This document shows positions 45,279 through 55,275 of a DNA stretch of 64,000 nt, piece by piece. Location: positions 1-64,000 of the forward strand of contig CAZNIS010000013.1 in the NCBI GenBank assembly GCA_964573105.1, written 5' to 3'. The notes under the pieces are model-generated. The model was not told the DNA's origin, searched no databases, and saw only the letters and a program-made list of their open reading frames with translations. Position 1 is the stretch's first letter, and every line of letters begins with the position of its first letter. Position numbers and translations under genes: made by a program. Origin of the DNA: CAKZSB01 sp964573105 (GTDB taxonomy: Bacteria; Pseudomonadota; Gammaproteobacteria; Granulosicoccales; Granulosicoccaceae).

Positions 45279-48200
45279 CTATTGTGACGGGAACAAAAGC
45301 GTGGGGGCGCTGGCACCCGGATCCGGGTAGGCGCGCCACCAGGCGGCATCCCATGTGCCCAGTGAATCGTCCTGCGTCAGTTGGTTGTAGTTGGCGCCAT
45401 TGTAGTGATAAGCCAGATTGCCGATCAGTGACTCTGCATTGGCTGTGTTCAGGTCACAAAGCGCGGGAGCGCTGCACTGGCCGGGTGAATTCGATGTTAC
45501 GCGTGCACGTGAGAGCTGAATTTCCCGATCAAATGGATTGCCCGCCATTGTCCACGCGACGCTGCCAGCTTTGGTGCTGAGCGCCCGGGAAAAGCAGCCT
45601 TCGCGTGTGACGCAGCCCGGCGTGTCGATAATGGTTGCAGCGGTCGAGCCGGACGGCATATCGAGCATGGCAACCGAGCTGCCGTTGTTGACGATCCAGT
45701 ATCCTTTGCCCGTTTGCACTTCGCTGTTTTCGCTGAGCAAGGTGTAGCCTGCGCTGGCGTCGTATTCGTACATATTCCAGGTGGTTCCGTACACGCCTTC
45801 GATGTCATCGCCGAAAACGTCTCGTACTTTATTCTGATTGGCTGGTGGCTGGCACGGAATTGATATCATATGCCACCGATTACGGGGTAGCAGATAGCCC
45901 TCTGCAGCACAGCCTTTCTCAAAATTTCCGTACAGGCCAACAGTGTTGTTCTGATTAAAGGTTGCCACTTGGGTCAGCACAGCCGTTTCGGCAATGTCAC
46001 TCTGCTGGTTGAATGCCTGTGGTGCGACCACGCCATCGAAAAAGCTGTCGAAACGTCTTACGACCTCGGGCATTACCATTTGCGCCAATTGCTTCGCGAC
46101 GCCTTGTTCACAAGAGGAAGTGGCCGTGATGCCATTGAGAAAACAGCCATGCAGGGTAGATTCGTAGGCGAGCGCGGTGACGTAATACTCATTGATGCTG
46201 ATATCAACTACTTGTGCAAGCGATGGTTGCAGTGAGGTTGTCATCTGTTCGTCGACCAGCGAAAAGTAGCCACGCATCACGGTGGCACTCCCGATCTTGA
46301 TGGTGAATTGCAATTGAGGTACTTGAGCTGTGAGCGTAGTGGTTGCAGGTGTATTGTCTGGTTGCATCCAGACAAAGGGTTTCAGATCGGTTGGCATTAT
46401 ATTGATGCTGACACTGTCGTTGCCGTAGTGCGTGAACCCCTGAGCAAGATTGGCCAGATCGCTGGCTGTCAATGGCGTGACTCTGTCGGTTGCAAGTTTG
46501 GAGACCGGTGCTAACAAAGAGAGTTGTTCATAGGTTGGAATAAACGAGAAGGTGAATGTGTCTCTGAATCGTGCTTCTACATGCTGATTCAATAAATTGG
46601 TGGTGATCAATGCTGACGCGTCAAAGCCCGCGTTCGTACCCGGCACCGTTGCATCCGGGCTAAATACGGGCCTGCCGCTGGAACCACCAGTCGGTGAAGT
46701 AAACCAACCGGTGATGTCAGTGCTGTTGGCGTCGGTTAGACGTGAGTGATAGTCACATGCCAGGCCGGCATTTGCCACTTCGCTGCAGGAATTAAACGGT
46801 TGTTCAAGGGCAATATCGTCGGGTTCGATATCAGTGGTTCCGGTTTCCAGTGGCTGCAGCAGATCATCGATAGTTTCCGTATATTCGAAATCCTGATTGT
46901 CACCGATCCATGCATGATTGATATCGCTGTGCAGTACATCCAGTGCGTCGTCCATTAATGGAATGATCTGATCGCGAATGTTGGTGGAAAACCCCAGGTC
47001 GTTTTTCCAGTAGGTTTCTCCACAGGCTTCGAAGGCTGTGACGTAGTCTATGCCGGAGAAACCCAGCGAGCCGGCACCGGTGTCTGCAGCGTTTTGTTTT
47101 TCCAGATTGCCGGTATCGGGTTCAAGCAGGGTGATGTACGAATCGGCGCCGCTATCCGGGTAGTCGATGGGGGAGCAGTCGGTGCAGGTTCTATCGATGT
47201 TCAATTCGAGATTGTCGCAGGTTCTCCATTCTTCTAGCACATCAATATCATCCATCTCAGTTGGGCTGAGTGGCTTGGCGGGCCGTAACGGGGGCGATCC
47301 GAGGCATATCCCGGGCGCCAGCCGCCACTGTATTTCTACATCCTCGAAATCGAGATCGAACAAGGCTTTTTGGCCTGTGAGGGTCACTTGTGAGCGAATA
47401 CCGGGCTGGGCGAGGCCGGCGTATTCAATTTCAATATTTTGCACATCATCGACTGTATGCTCGGTCAGGGTTGCGCTCAAGGTATCGACGCAGACTCGGT
47501 AGTGGTCGGGATTATCGTAGCTGCTCTTGCGAACGCACATGGTCTGCAGCGCGATGCACGCCGCGTTGGTTGCTTGCGGGTTTTTATCGCAGGCCTTCTT
47601 GTTGGGAACGTAAAGCGTTTCGTACTGGAATTTCGCCTCGTCAACGGCGTCGGTAAAAGCCCTTGTTTGCTGAAATTCCTCTGGTGCATCGGTGAGTCGA
47701 ATGCACAGCCGTGGAGATGCGTCGGCGCTGACAGGGACTGACAATGAAGCCAGATGCGACAGGTAGTCGTCGATGGTTGATCGTATTGCCGGTGTTGATT
47801 GTCCGTGGCTCTCTCCCAACGCCTGCAGTCCTGACGGTGTCAACTGCATGCCCATTGAACTGGTGGCTACAGCGGTGCCGGCATCATAGCCAAATCCGTA
47901 TGCGCGACCATCGATAATCGTGTCCATGGCTCGATCGACGAATCCGCTGCCAGTGGCGGGAGCGACCGTATACAACTCCGCAACTACCGGGCGAAAACGC
48001 CTGTTGTCGCTGACGTAGTGCTCGAGAAAAGGATAGTCACTTGGCCAGGTGTTACCGTTTCCCGCGGGCGGATAGTTGGGGCCAAGGCTGAGCGTGTCAG
48101 TCCAGTAGTGGAGGTTGTTGGCGGCGTCGTAGCCGCCGTAGGCTGCTAAGCGGTTCTGGATGAAAACCATAAAGTCATTATGGTCGCCGCCATCCAGAAA

Positions 48201-48410
48201 AGCGTAGGCGCTGACGAGAATAGTCTCATCGGCAGGATCGTATGTAGGAGTCGATTCGTTGACCAAACTCCTCAGCGAGAGGCTGATCGCTTCGTTGCCG
48301 GTCAGTGCGGCATTGGCTGGCAGGGCAATCAGCCAGCCAATTACTAAAAGCGAGAACGACAGGCCGATATTTCGGGGCGTTTCTCTTCGTGAGGGTATTT
48401 TCATTTCCAA
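45279..48410 (-). CDS. Large secreted protein with C-terminal WL-GN module
   Basis: The 1,043-residue protein has a Sec signal (LSFSLLVIGWLIALPANA). The first 800 residues match nothing I know; they are rich in paired cysteines (for example CTDCSPIDY), as in an extracellular disulfide-bonded protein. The last 190 residues carry the module shared with the proteins at 18859 and 52316: RWHMISIPCQPPANQNKVRD, then GKGYWIV and VAWTMAGNPFDREI. It is convergent with the sulfatase gene, 35 bp away. No catalytic motif is seen. An adhesive or substrate-binding role is a guess. Confidence 0.75.
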   Translation of the reverse strand: MEMKIPSRRETPRNIGLSFSLLVIGWLIALPANAALTGNEAISLSLRSLVNESTPTYDPADETILVSAYAFLDGGDHNDFMVFIQNRLAAYGGYDAANNLHYWTDTLSLGPNYPPAGNGNTWPSDYPFLEHYVSDNRRFRPVVAELYTVAPATGSGFVDRAMDTIIDGRAYGFGYDAGTAVATSSMGMQLTPSGLQALGESHGQSTPAIRSTIDDYLSHLASLSVPVSADASPRLCIRLTDAPEEFQQTRAFTDAVDEAKFQYETLYVPNKKACDKNPQATNAACIALQTMCVRKSSYDNPDHYRVCVDTLSATLTEHTVDDVQNIEIEYAGLAQPGIRSQVTLTGQKALFDLDFEDVEIQWRLAPGICLGSPPLRPAKPLSPTEMDDIDVLEEWRTCDNLELNIDRTCTDCSPIDYPDSGADSYITLLEPDTGNLEKQNAADTGAGSLGFSGIDYVTAFEACGETYWKNDLGFSTNIRDQIIPLMDDALDVLHSDINHAWIGDNQDFEYTETIDDLLQPLETGTTDIEPDDIALEQPFNSCSEVANAGLACDYHSRLTDANSTDITGWFTSPTGGSSGRPVFSPDATVPGTNAGFDASALITTNLLNQHVEARFRDTFTFSFIPTYEQLSLLAPVSKLATDRVTPLTASDLANLAQGFTHYGNDSVSINIMPTDLKPFVWMQPDNTPATTTLTAQVPQLQFTIKIGSATVMRGYFSLVDEQMTTSLQPSLAQVVDISINEYYVTALAYESTLHGCFLNGITATSSCEQGVAKQLAQMVMPEVVRRFDSFFDGVVAPQAFNQQSDIAETAVLTQVATFNQNNTVGLYGNFEKGCAAEGYLLPRNRWHMISIPCQPPANQNKVRDVFGDDIEGVYGTTWNMYEYDASAGYTLLSENSEVQTGKGYWIVNNGSSVAMLDMPSGSTAATIIDTPGCVTREGCFSRALSTKAGSVAWTMAGNPFDREIQLSRARVTSNSPGQCSAPALCDLNTANAESLIGNLAYHYNGANYNQLTQDDSLGTWDAAWWRAYPDPGASAPTLLFPSQ

Positions 48411-48953
48411 CTCCCTGGTCGTCCCGGTTCAGCTGTGCTTTCAGCGTGTTGCGAATTGCTCACTGGCACAGTTGGAGCATGCTCCATACGCGTTATTGCT
48501 GCTGGGTAAAATTACCAGCCCTCACGGCTGGTATCGCGCATCCGGGCAGTAGTCACCCTGTTATTTGTTCGATCCGGGGCGTCTACAAACTCTGTACGTT
48601 AGTGCACCAGCAGTGTAATGGCTATCCCCATTTCCCGTGATAATTAACGGCAACGAAGTCGACTGGTTCCCGCTATCGGTCAATTTGTCGATTAGGGTTC
48701 TTTCGGTGTTGTTTGTGCAGCCAGCGTGCAGTTTTGACCAATGGGGCCAGGATCCGGTTCAACGGTTTGGCTCAGGCACGATCAGTCCGTCATTTCAAAA
48801 CCTGTGCTCTTGTGGGCAATACTTGCGATTGCCCGCTGCTGGTTACTGACGTATGCGGTTTTGATAGGCGCTATCGCGCTGCGGATAGTGTGTATGTCGG
48901 AACCGCAGTGAGAACCGTTGCACCGCCCCAACGTAGCCTGAATCTAAAAATAA
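48411..48953. other. Intergenic region with hairpin TACCAGCC/GGCTGGTA
   Basis: About 540 bases. TACCAGCC (48513-48520) and GGCTGGTA (48526-48533) form an 8-bp stem with a 5-nt loop. No gene is recognised. Promoter elements for the secreted-protein gene should lie near its left edge. Confidence 0.5.
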
Positions 48954-50261
48954 TCAACCGATCACCGAGAAACTCGATTCCATGTTGATCTCTCGTTTGC
49001 GCGAGTAGAAACCGGTATCGATTGTGTGACCGATATACGGCAGTTCGAACTGCAGTGGCGTTGCGTCGTGGTTGTTACCAGACTCGCAATAGTCGATCAG
49101 TTCGGCCATCAGCTTGCCTGCGATCGGCGCATTCTTGTACTGGTTGCCGCTGGTACCGCAGGCCATGTAGAAGCCGGGCAGTGATGATCGATCGTAGATT
49201 GGTATCCAGTCGGTGGAGGCGTCGTATAGATCGACAATGCCACGCGTTTGCTGCGGTATGCCCAGTGACGGCACACGTTGCCCATAGCGCAACGCCTGAG
49301 TGGTCCACTGTTCGGTGAAGTCCGGGTTGTAGTCGGTGTCGTCATCGACCCACTGGTGCGGATCGCACTCGGGATCTTCGCTGCCAATCAATATGTGATT
49401 GCCGTGCTCGGGGCGACAGTACAGCGAGATATCGCTGTCGGACACCATCATGCCGTCCTTTTCAAAATCGTAGCCCTCCGGCGCCGGCACGTGGACGACT
49501 TCCTGACGCAGTGCGCGGGTGCTGATCGTCATGTCGTCCAGCACATCGGCCATTGCGTTGATTTTTGATGAGGCGGGGCCTGCGACATTGACGACGATGG
49601 GCGCGTGGATTTCCTCACCGCTGGACAGGCGTACTCCGGCTGTTTTGCCGCCGCTTGTCAGGATCTCTGTCACTTCGGTGCCAAGGTAAAACTCCGCGCC
49701 GTTGGCACGTGCGGCGTCCGCCAGGTTCTGTGCCGATAGTGCCGGGTCGGTGACATAGCCACCATTTGGCCAGTAGACACCGCCACTCACGGTGCCACCG
49801 TTGGGCTGGCCGAATTTCGGGTCGTCGCGGCTGCGTGGTGGGGCGAAACTCTCGAGGTTATAGATCGGCATGCGCTCGGTGATGGTTTGCGCTGTCCAAT
49901 CCTCAAACGGGCAATTCAGCTGCGCGCTGTATTTCATGTGGTTGACCAGATAGCCATTGTCCTCGCTTTTCATCACCAGGCAGCCAGTTTGGACAAATCG
50001 GGATAAGGGGGTCTCGCCACTGGCACCGAGGTATTCCTGCCAGTCGCGCCAGTAGTGATAGCCCTCCCACGCGAAGGCAGTGCCATCGAAGGTGGAGTAG
50101 TGCATGCGAATGCAGGCGCAGGAGCCGGCAGTGGAGCCGTGCCCCGCCTGGGTGTGGCGATCGACGGTAATTGTTTTTTTACCACGCTTGGCCATTTCGA
50201 AGGCGATTGCCGAGCCGATCACGCCGGCCCCGATAATGATCGCGTCTGCAGTCCTCGTCAT
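48954..50261 (-). CDS. FAD-dependent amine oxidoreductase (DAO family)
   Basis: From ATG 50261 (AGGAT site) the protein is 435 residues. IIIGAGVIGSAIAFEMAKRG is the N-terminal FAD-binding Rossmann motif; VVNVAGPASSKINAMAD and GFYMACGTSGNQYKNAPI are further DAO-family landmarks, and the end GFYSRKREINMESSFSV is common in sarcosine-oxidase-like members. Such enzymes oxidise secondary or tertiary amines (sarcosine, dimethylglycine and similar). A GST gene on the same strand lies 58 bp upstream, so they may be co-transcribed. Confidence 0.87.
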   Translation of the reverse strand: MTRTADAIIIGAGVIGSAIAFEMAKRGKKTITVDRHTQAGHGSTAGSCACIRMHYSTFDGTAFAWEGYHYWRDWQEYLGASGETPLSRFVQTGCLVMKSEDNGYLVNHMKYSAQLNCPFEDWTAQTITERMPIYNLESFAPPRSRDDPKFGQPNGGTVSGGVYWPNGGYVTDPALSAQNLADAARANGAEFYLGTEVTEILTSGGKTAGVRLSSGEEIHAPIVVNVAGPASSKINAMADVLDDMTISTRALRQEVVHVPAPEGYDFEKDGMMVSDSDISLYCRPEHGNHILIGSEDPECDPHQWVDDDTDYNPDFTEQWTTQALRYGQRVPSLGIPQQTRGIVDLYDASTDWIPIYDRSSLPGFYMACGTSGNQYKNAPIAGKLMAELIDYCESGNNHDATPLQFELPYIGHTIDTGFYSRKREINMESSFSVIG

Positions 50262-50319
50262 GGGTAATCCTGCCTGGGTTGATGTGTGTCGATGGTTTGT
50301 GAGTATGCGAGGGCGAAGA

Positions 50320-50937
50320 TCAGGATCGTGATGCGTAGTAGGCCTTGACGATCTCGTGCTCGCTGACCCGCTGCATGTGCTCGGCGAGTGACGGCACCAG
50401 GTTGCTGGCAAAGTCAGCCGGAATATGATCCATATTGCCCGAGGTCAGGCTTTTCATCTGAACAAACATTTTCAGATCCGCAATCGTCAGCCGCTGGTCG
50501 GCGAAGTACTGGCCACCGCCGCGTGCGAGCAATTCGCCAAGCCCCTGCAGAAACACCGTCAGCCGCCCGCTCATCAGGGTTTCACGGGCTTGTTTTAGCG
50601 CGTCGCCCTCCAGGCCGAATGTCTGCACCACATAGTGGCTGATATCCTCGAGTGCGCCGACGACTTCATCGCAGTAGAGCGCCTGCAATGCATCTTCCGG
50701 GTAGAGCCCGGCCATTTTGCCGACATAGCGACCGAGTGCGTTGGATTGGCAAAATGAGTTGCCATCGATCTCCAGCGTGGGCACCGCGTTAAAGCGCAGC
50801 CCCTGCCGGTTGGCACCAAACTCCTGGAAGCTCCAGCGCACATCCTCGAATTCGATCCCGGCTGCATGCAGCGCGATTCGAATCGGCTCGCCGCGGCCGC
50901 CATCAAAATCGAAATAGGTGAGTTTGTATTCGGGCAT
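50320..50937 (-). CDS. Glutathione S-transferase (Tyr-type)
   Basis: The 205-residue protein starts MPEYKLTYFDFDGGRGEPIRIAL: the tyrosine and GRGEP are those of alpha/mu/pi/sigma-class GSTs. NAVPTLEIDG and QSNALGRYVGK complete the thioredoxin-like glutathione site; TIADLKMF is the C-terminal helix signature. The closest class is sigma-like, which is less usual in bacteria. It precedes the FAD oxidoreductase by 58 bp. Reducing or conjugating a reactive product of that enzyme is possible but unproven. Confidence 0.9.
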   Translation of the reverse strand: MPEYKLTYFDFDGGRGEPIRIALHAAGIEFEDVRWSFQEFGANRQGLRFNAVPTLEIDGNSFCQSNALGRYVGKMAGLYPEDALQALYCDEVVGALEDISHYVVQTFGLEGDALKQARETLMSGRLTVFLQGLGELLARGGGQYFADQRLTIADLKMFVQMKSLTSGNMDHIPADFASNLVPSLAEHMQRVSEHEIVKAYYASRS

Positions 50938-51158
50938 GGGTATTCTCCAGGTGGGCTATGCTGGGGCCGGGGCTATGGGGTTGGTTCACGGCTCCCGGAA
51001 CCGCTCTGATCGTGGGCAGACGATACCACAGCGGGCTGTCTGTGTTGGTGCCGGATTGGTGTTGCCGGGCGGGGCAAGACAACCCGCGGCAAATCCTTGC
51101 CACCTCGCGCGCAGTACAGGTACTGTGCTGGTTCCGTGGGATCATTGACAGGCAAAAC

Positions 51159-52202
51159 ATGTCCAATTCCAAATTAGAACACCTGCGCGAACTGGCGGCG
51201 AAAACCGATCTCAACGATCGAAAATTGCAGGCCTTTCTGGATGGCGGTGGTGCGCACGGCGGTGATAAACGCGAACGCGTCGCGCCCTATGCGGGCATTT
51301 GTTCGTTTTTGCGTGCCCCGCTGCAGGAGGATGACTTTAGCGGGCTGGATCTCGCGCTGCTTGGTGTGCCGTTTGATCTGGCGGTGACCAACCGGCCGGG
51401 TACGCGATTTGGGCCGCAGCAGGTGCGCGAGATGTCGGTGATGGCAGCCGGCCCGAAGCATCACGTCAGCGGTACCATACCGGCCGCGCTGATCCGCTAC
51501 GCCGATTGTGGTGATGTGCCGATCGCCAGCACTTATAACCTCGATCAGGCCACTCAGGAAATTGAGGATTATTATCACACCGTGATCGATGCCGGCGTAG
51601 TGCCGCTATCCATCGGCGGCGATCACTCGATCAGTTATCCCATTCTCAAAGCGGTCGGCCGATCAGCGCCTGTCGGTATGATTCACATCGATGCACACGC
51701 CGACACCGGCGGTCCGTTTAACGGTTCACGCTTTCATCATGGTGGCCCCTTTCGCAACGCGGCGCTGGCGGGCGTGCTCGATCCCGAGCGCACCGTGCAG
51801 ATCGGCATCAGGGGCAGGGCAGAGCCACACTGGGATTTTTCCTACGACAGTGGCATGCGTGTCATTCATATTGAAGAGTTTCACGAGATGGGTTTGCCCG
51901 CCGTCATCGACGAGGCAAGACGTATCGTAGGTGATCAGCCGGTGTATCTGTCATTTGATGTCGACAGCATCGACCCGGCGTTTACGCCTGGCACCGGCAC
52001 GCCGGAAGTCGGTGGTTTCTTGCCTCGTGAAGTGCAGGCGCTGATTCGCGGACTGGATGGCTTGAATTTTGTCGGCGGCGATGTGGTGGAGGTATCGCCA
52101 CCGTATGATCAGACGGGCAATACGGCACTGGTTGCATCGACTATGCTTTGGGAAATTCTCTGTGTGATGGCAGAGTCAATGGCAAAAAGAGCCTCGCCGT
52201 GA
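51159..52202 (+). CDS. Ureohydrolase (agmatinase/guanidino-acid hydrolase family)
   Basis: From ATG 51159 the protein is 347 residues. All metal-binding motifs of arginase/agmatinase enzymes are present: GGDHSISYPI (near 154), HIDAHADTGGPF (near 178) and SFDVDSIDPAFTPGTGTPE (near 266). The enzyme removes urea from a guanidino compound using a two-metal site. The long N-terminal part with APYAGICSFLRAPL is seen in guanidinobutyrase and guanidinopropionase types, so agmatine may not be the substrate. The frame is open further upstream, without support. It is transcribed divergently from the GST. Confidence 0.9.
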   Translation: MSNSKLEHLRELAAKTDLNDRKLQAFLDGGGAHGGDKRERVAPYAGICSFLRAPLQEDDFSGLDLALLGVPFDLAVTNRPGTRFGPQQVREMSVMAAGPKHHVSGTIPAALIRYADCGDVPIASTYNLDQATQEIEDYYHTVIDAGVVPLSIGGDHSISYPILKAVGRSAPVGMIHIDAHADTGGPFNGSRFHHGGPFRNAALAGVLDPERTVQIGIRGRAEPHWDFSYDSGMRVIHIEEFHEMGLPAVIDEARRIVGDQPVYLSFDVDSIDPAFTPGTGTPEVGGFLPREVQALIRGLDGLNFVGGDVVEVSPPYDQTGNTALVASTMLWEILCVMAESMAKRASP

Positions 52203-52315
52203 ACGGTTTGAAACGGATAGGGTGATAACAAGCCGAAACTGCAAGCCTTGCTATTTTTTACCGCCGCGTCGTCTGGTTTGCCTTCGGTGAACCGGGCAAG
52301 GCCGGGAAGTTTTGC

Positions 52316-55252
52316 CTATTGCTGTGTGCAGTAGAGGTGATATTCAGATTGGCATAGCTGTGTTGAGTTAACCCCGTGTTCCCAATTTACTGGATTAGAC
52401 GCCACGCCAATGGCGCCGCTGCCGGGGCCGTTTGACGTCCAGTCATTGCAGGTGTGCATGGCGTCAAGATACACGCCCGCATTGTCGCTGGCACTCCAGG
52501 CAAATGGAAAGCCGTCGAGCCTTGCCACGGTAGCCGTAGTGGCCATGTCGGTGTCGTATGCCTGGCCTGCCGTGCCGTTCAGGAAGTCACTAAATCCGTT
52601 GGCGAATAACGCGCCATCCGTTCGAATGTACGGCGTGTCAAGTTGACTGAAGGCGGTGGAGGGGCTGGTTGCCGTTGTCGACAGGTAGGCTTTGTAGGTG
52701 CCGGGCAGGCCCGCTTTCATCGCCTCGCTCTGGCATATCGTGTCGGCACCGGCAACGCCGCTGTTGAGGCCTGTTTGATCGTATGCGGCAAGATCGCCTT
52801 GATACGTACCATCGGTGATGAACATAAACTGGCTTGGGTATCGTTGCAGATAGACGATCCATGGCTCGGCAAAAGGCGTGTCGCTGGTGATTTTGAGCCA
52901 ATAGCCATCCCATGGCTTGATCACAGTCTGCTCGCCAGTCATCCCGGATAGCTGTCGGTAGGCGCCGGCAAAACTGTTGTAGGTATATATCCCGGTATCG
53001 ATGTTCAGATCGCTGGCGGCCGAAGTCAATGAACACGGCGCATTCTCCGAACAAACGGAAGATCCGTTGGTGAGCTGAATATCGCTATAGTGAAAATTGC
53101 CATCCAGCGGATTGCCAAGCAGATTCCAGGTGGTCTGTGGCTCGACCACTTGTGCATAACATGTTCCACTGTCACAAAACTGGGCTTCTGCCGTCGGTCT
53201 GCCCAGGCTGTTGGCCGGTAGCGTTAGCGTGACCGAGTCCAGGGTGATAAACCAGAATCCCTGATCCGGAATGGGATCACCCGCGTTGATCTCGACATAG
53301 GCTGGCTGTTGTGACGTCGCGTCGTAGTAGTACGCAGCCCATCGTTCTTCGTCCAGCGGATGTTCGAAAAGATTGCTAATGGAGAATTCTGCGTTGGCGG
53401 GGGGCTGGCATGGCAGTCGCAACAGCTGCCACTTTTCGGCTGCGACATAACGGGTAAGCAGTTCAGGGCTACAGAATTCTTCGCTGTCTGTCACTGTGAT
53501 TTCGATTCGAATCGTGACGAGATTTCCACTCGCGTCCATCGCGAGCACTTCGATTTCGTAGATGTTGTCATCGTTGGCGTCAGCGGGCATTTCGAAGTCG
53601 GGGTAGTCGTCGAATACGACTTCACTGGTGTCGGGTGTGATCATGAACAGATGGGTGTCTGCACCGCCGATGCCAGACAAGGTGTAACTGAAGATTGGTC
53701 GCAGCTCGATGGCGCCCAGTTGATTTTCAGTAACGGTCATTTGCAGGTCTGAACAATTATTCTCTGTGCCGATTCGGCGTGAAAATATCTCGTCCTCCTC
53801 CTGTACCTGCCCACCCAGGTGATGGTCACTGGCAACAGCCACGAAAAAGCAGCCCGTCGAACCATCGATATAGGTCAGCCCGTGAGTTGGATCACCTGGC
53901 CCGAAGTTGCCGTTGTTGTCGGGGCCGAGATTGGTGACGCGAATGTCTCCGTCCACTTCCACCCCGTTGCCATCCAGTGACTGGCGATATAACTCCGGTT
54001 CACCATTGACACTGGCGTGCCAACTCACGAGATACTGCTCCTGCACGCTGTCGTAGGCCACATCCGGCTCAGAGGTAGAGGCGGTAGCGCTGATCTGAAA
54101 GTTGCTACCATCAAGACTGGTGCAGTCAGCATTGACGAGTTGTCCGAATACATTGGATTGATTGTCGACTGCCGTATCGCCGGACCAGACCACCAGATAC
54201 TGGTCAGTCACCGGATTGAACACCAGGTTTGCGACAGCAGAGTCAGAGTTGGAGTTCGGGCCGAGGTGCTGGCTCACGCTGATCCGAAAATCGTTGTCGC
54301 CAAACTCGGCACCGGTACTGGTCAGGCATTGCCCGTGAATTTCTCGATTGCTGTCGCCAAGTGTCGGAGTGTCAGCACCCCAGACGACCAGATAACGGTT
54401 GTGGTATTTGTCGTATGCGGCTTTGGGCGACTCAACGTCATATTGGGAATTGCCATTGGCGCCGGCTGTCTGGCTAATTTGAAAATCGCCGCTGCCGGTG
54501 AGTGTGCCGTCGGCGTTGACGATGCGGCCAAACACTTCGAATTCGCCGTTGGCAATGTCAGGGCTGTCGTCGTCATCGATATCGTCACACCGCCAGACCA
54601 CCAGATACTGGTTGTCCATCGGGTTGTAAACGACATCCTGTGGTGTACCAAAAGGGGCGCTGACGTCGGCGCTGGCATCGCCTGGTTCGCCGCAGTCACT
54701 GATTGGAAATGCATCGCCAACCGGCGCGCCGGTTGCGGCGTTGACGCGTTGACCGTAAACCTCTGTTTCGCTTGAATTGCCGGCAGTCGGTTCGCCAACA
54801 AATGTCACCAGATATTCATTGTCATCGGAATTGTAGGCAACGGCAGGGCGGGTGGCATCCTGGTCGGCAGCCAAGGCAGACGTATCCGGCACCTCTGCAA
54901 TCAGCGCGTCGTTATCACCAATCGACAGACCGGTTTGAGCATCCAGTCGCTGGCCGTAGATTCGCCGAGGGTTTGTGGTATCCGCCCCTTCTGTCCCCTC
55001 CCAAAACACCATTAACTCTGCATCTCGAGTGTTGTGGCCGATAGCTGGATTGCTGGCGATGTGGGTGCTGGCTGTCCCCACGCCACCCATATCGCTGATC
55101 CGCAACACAGGGCCGTCGGCAATGGCCGACTGAGTGGCGAGTAGCGCAACGGGTAACACCCATGATGTAATCGCGCGACTGATCAGGGATGCGTGAGCGT
55201 GTGTATCCATTGCGTGCATGCCTTTGTGTTCCTTCACTGTCTTCAGTTCCAT
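52316..55252 (-). CDS. Large secreted protein: beta-rich repeats, WL-GN module and DUF1554-like end
   Basis: From ATG 55252 the protein is 978 residues; the hydrophobic stretch ISRAITSWVLPVALLATQSAIA is the signal peptide. Residues about 40-490 hold repeated DEYLVTFVG- and NQYLVVWRC-type strands (roughly seven), a propeller-like arrangement. A cadherin-type stretch (near 500-600) follows, then the shared module (EKWQLLRLPCQPPANAEFS, DQGFWFIT and TWNLLGNPLDGNF). The last 170 residues, beginning QFMFITDGTYQGDLAAYD with GADTICQSEAMKAGLPGTYKA, match DUF1554 (endostatin/C-type-lectin-like) domains. It starts 23 bp after the third collar gene and so likely ends that operon. Confidence 0.8.
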   Translation of the reverse strand: MELKTVKEHKGMHAMDTHAHASLISRAITSWVLPVALLATQSAIADGPVLRISDMGGVGTASTHIASNPAIGHNTRDAELMVFWEGTEGADTTNPRRIYGQRLDAQTGLSIGDNDALIAEVPDTSALAADQDATRPAVAYNSDDNEYLVTFVGEPTAGNSSETEVYGQRVNAATGAPVGDAFPISDCGEPGDASADVSAPFGTPQDVVYNPMDNQYLVVWRCDDIDDDDSPDIANGEFEVFGRIVNADGTLTGSGDFQISQTAGANGNSQYDVESPKAAYDKYHNRYLVVWGADTPTLGDSNREIHGQCLTSTGAEFGDNDFRISVSQHLGPNSNSDSAVANLVFNPVTDQYLVVWSGDTAVDNQSNVFGQLVNADCTSLDGSNFQISATASTSEPDVAYDSVQEQYLVSWHASVNGEPELYRQSLDGNGVEVDGDIRVTNLGPDNNGNFGPGDPTHGLTYIDGSTGCFFVAVASDHHLGGQVQEEDEIFSRRIGTENNCSDLQMTVTENQLGAIELRPIFSYTLSGIGGADTHLFMITPDTSEVVFDDYPDFEMPADANDDNIYEIEVLAMDASGNLVTIRIEITVTDSEEFCSPELLTRYVAAEKWQLLRLPCQPPANAEFSISNLFEHPLDEERWAAYYYDATSQQPAYVEINAGDPIPDQGFWFITLDSVTLTLPANSLGRPTAEAQFCDSGTCYAQVVEPQTTWNLLGNPLDGNFHYSDIQLTNGSSVCSENAPCSLTSAASDLNIDTGIYTYNSFAGAYRQLSGMTGEQTVIKPWDGYWLKITSDTPFAEPWIVYLQRYPSQFMFITDGTYQGDLAAYDQTGLNSGVAGADTICQSEAMKAGLPGTYKAYLSTTATSPSTAFSQLDTPYIRTDGALFANGFSDFLNGTAGQAYDTDMATTATVARLDGFPFAWSASDNAGVYLDAMHTCNDWTSNGPGSGAIGVASNPVNWEHGVNSTQLCQSEYHLYCTQQ

Positions 55253-55275
55253 TGAGCCCCCGGTCGCTTGTTCGG

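Noticed and set aside
54017..54775. A 252-codon plus frame opposite the large secreted-protein gene
   Set aside because: It is antisense to a gene with clear domains, and its composition mirrors the repeats of that gene.
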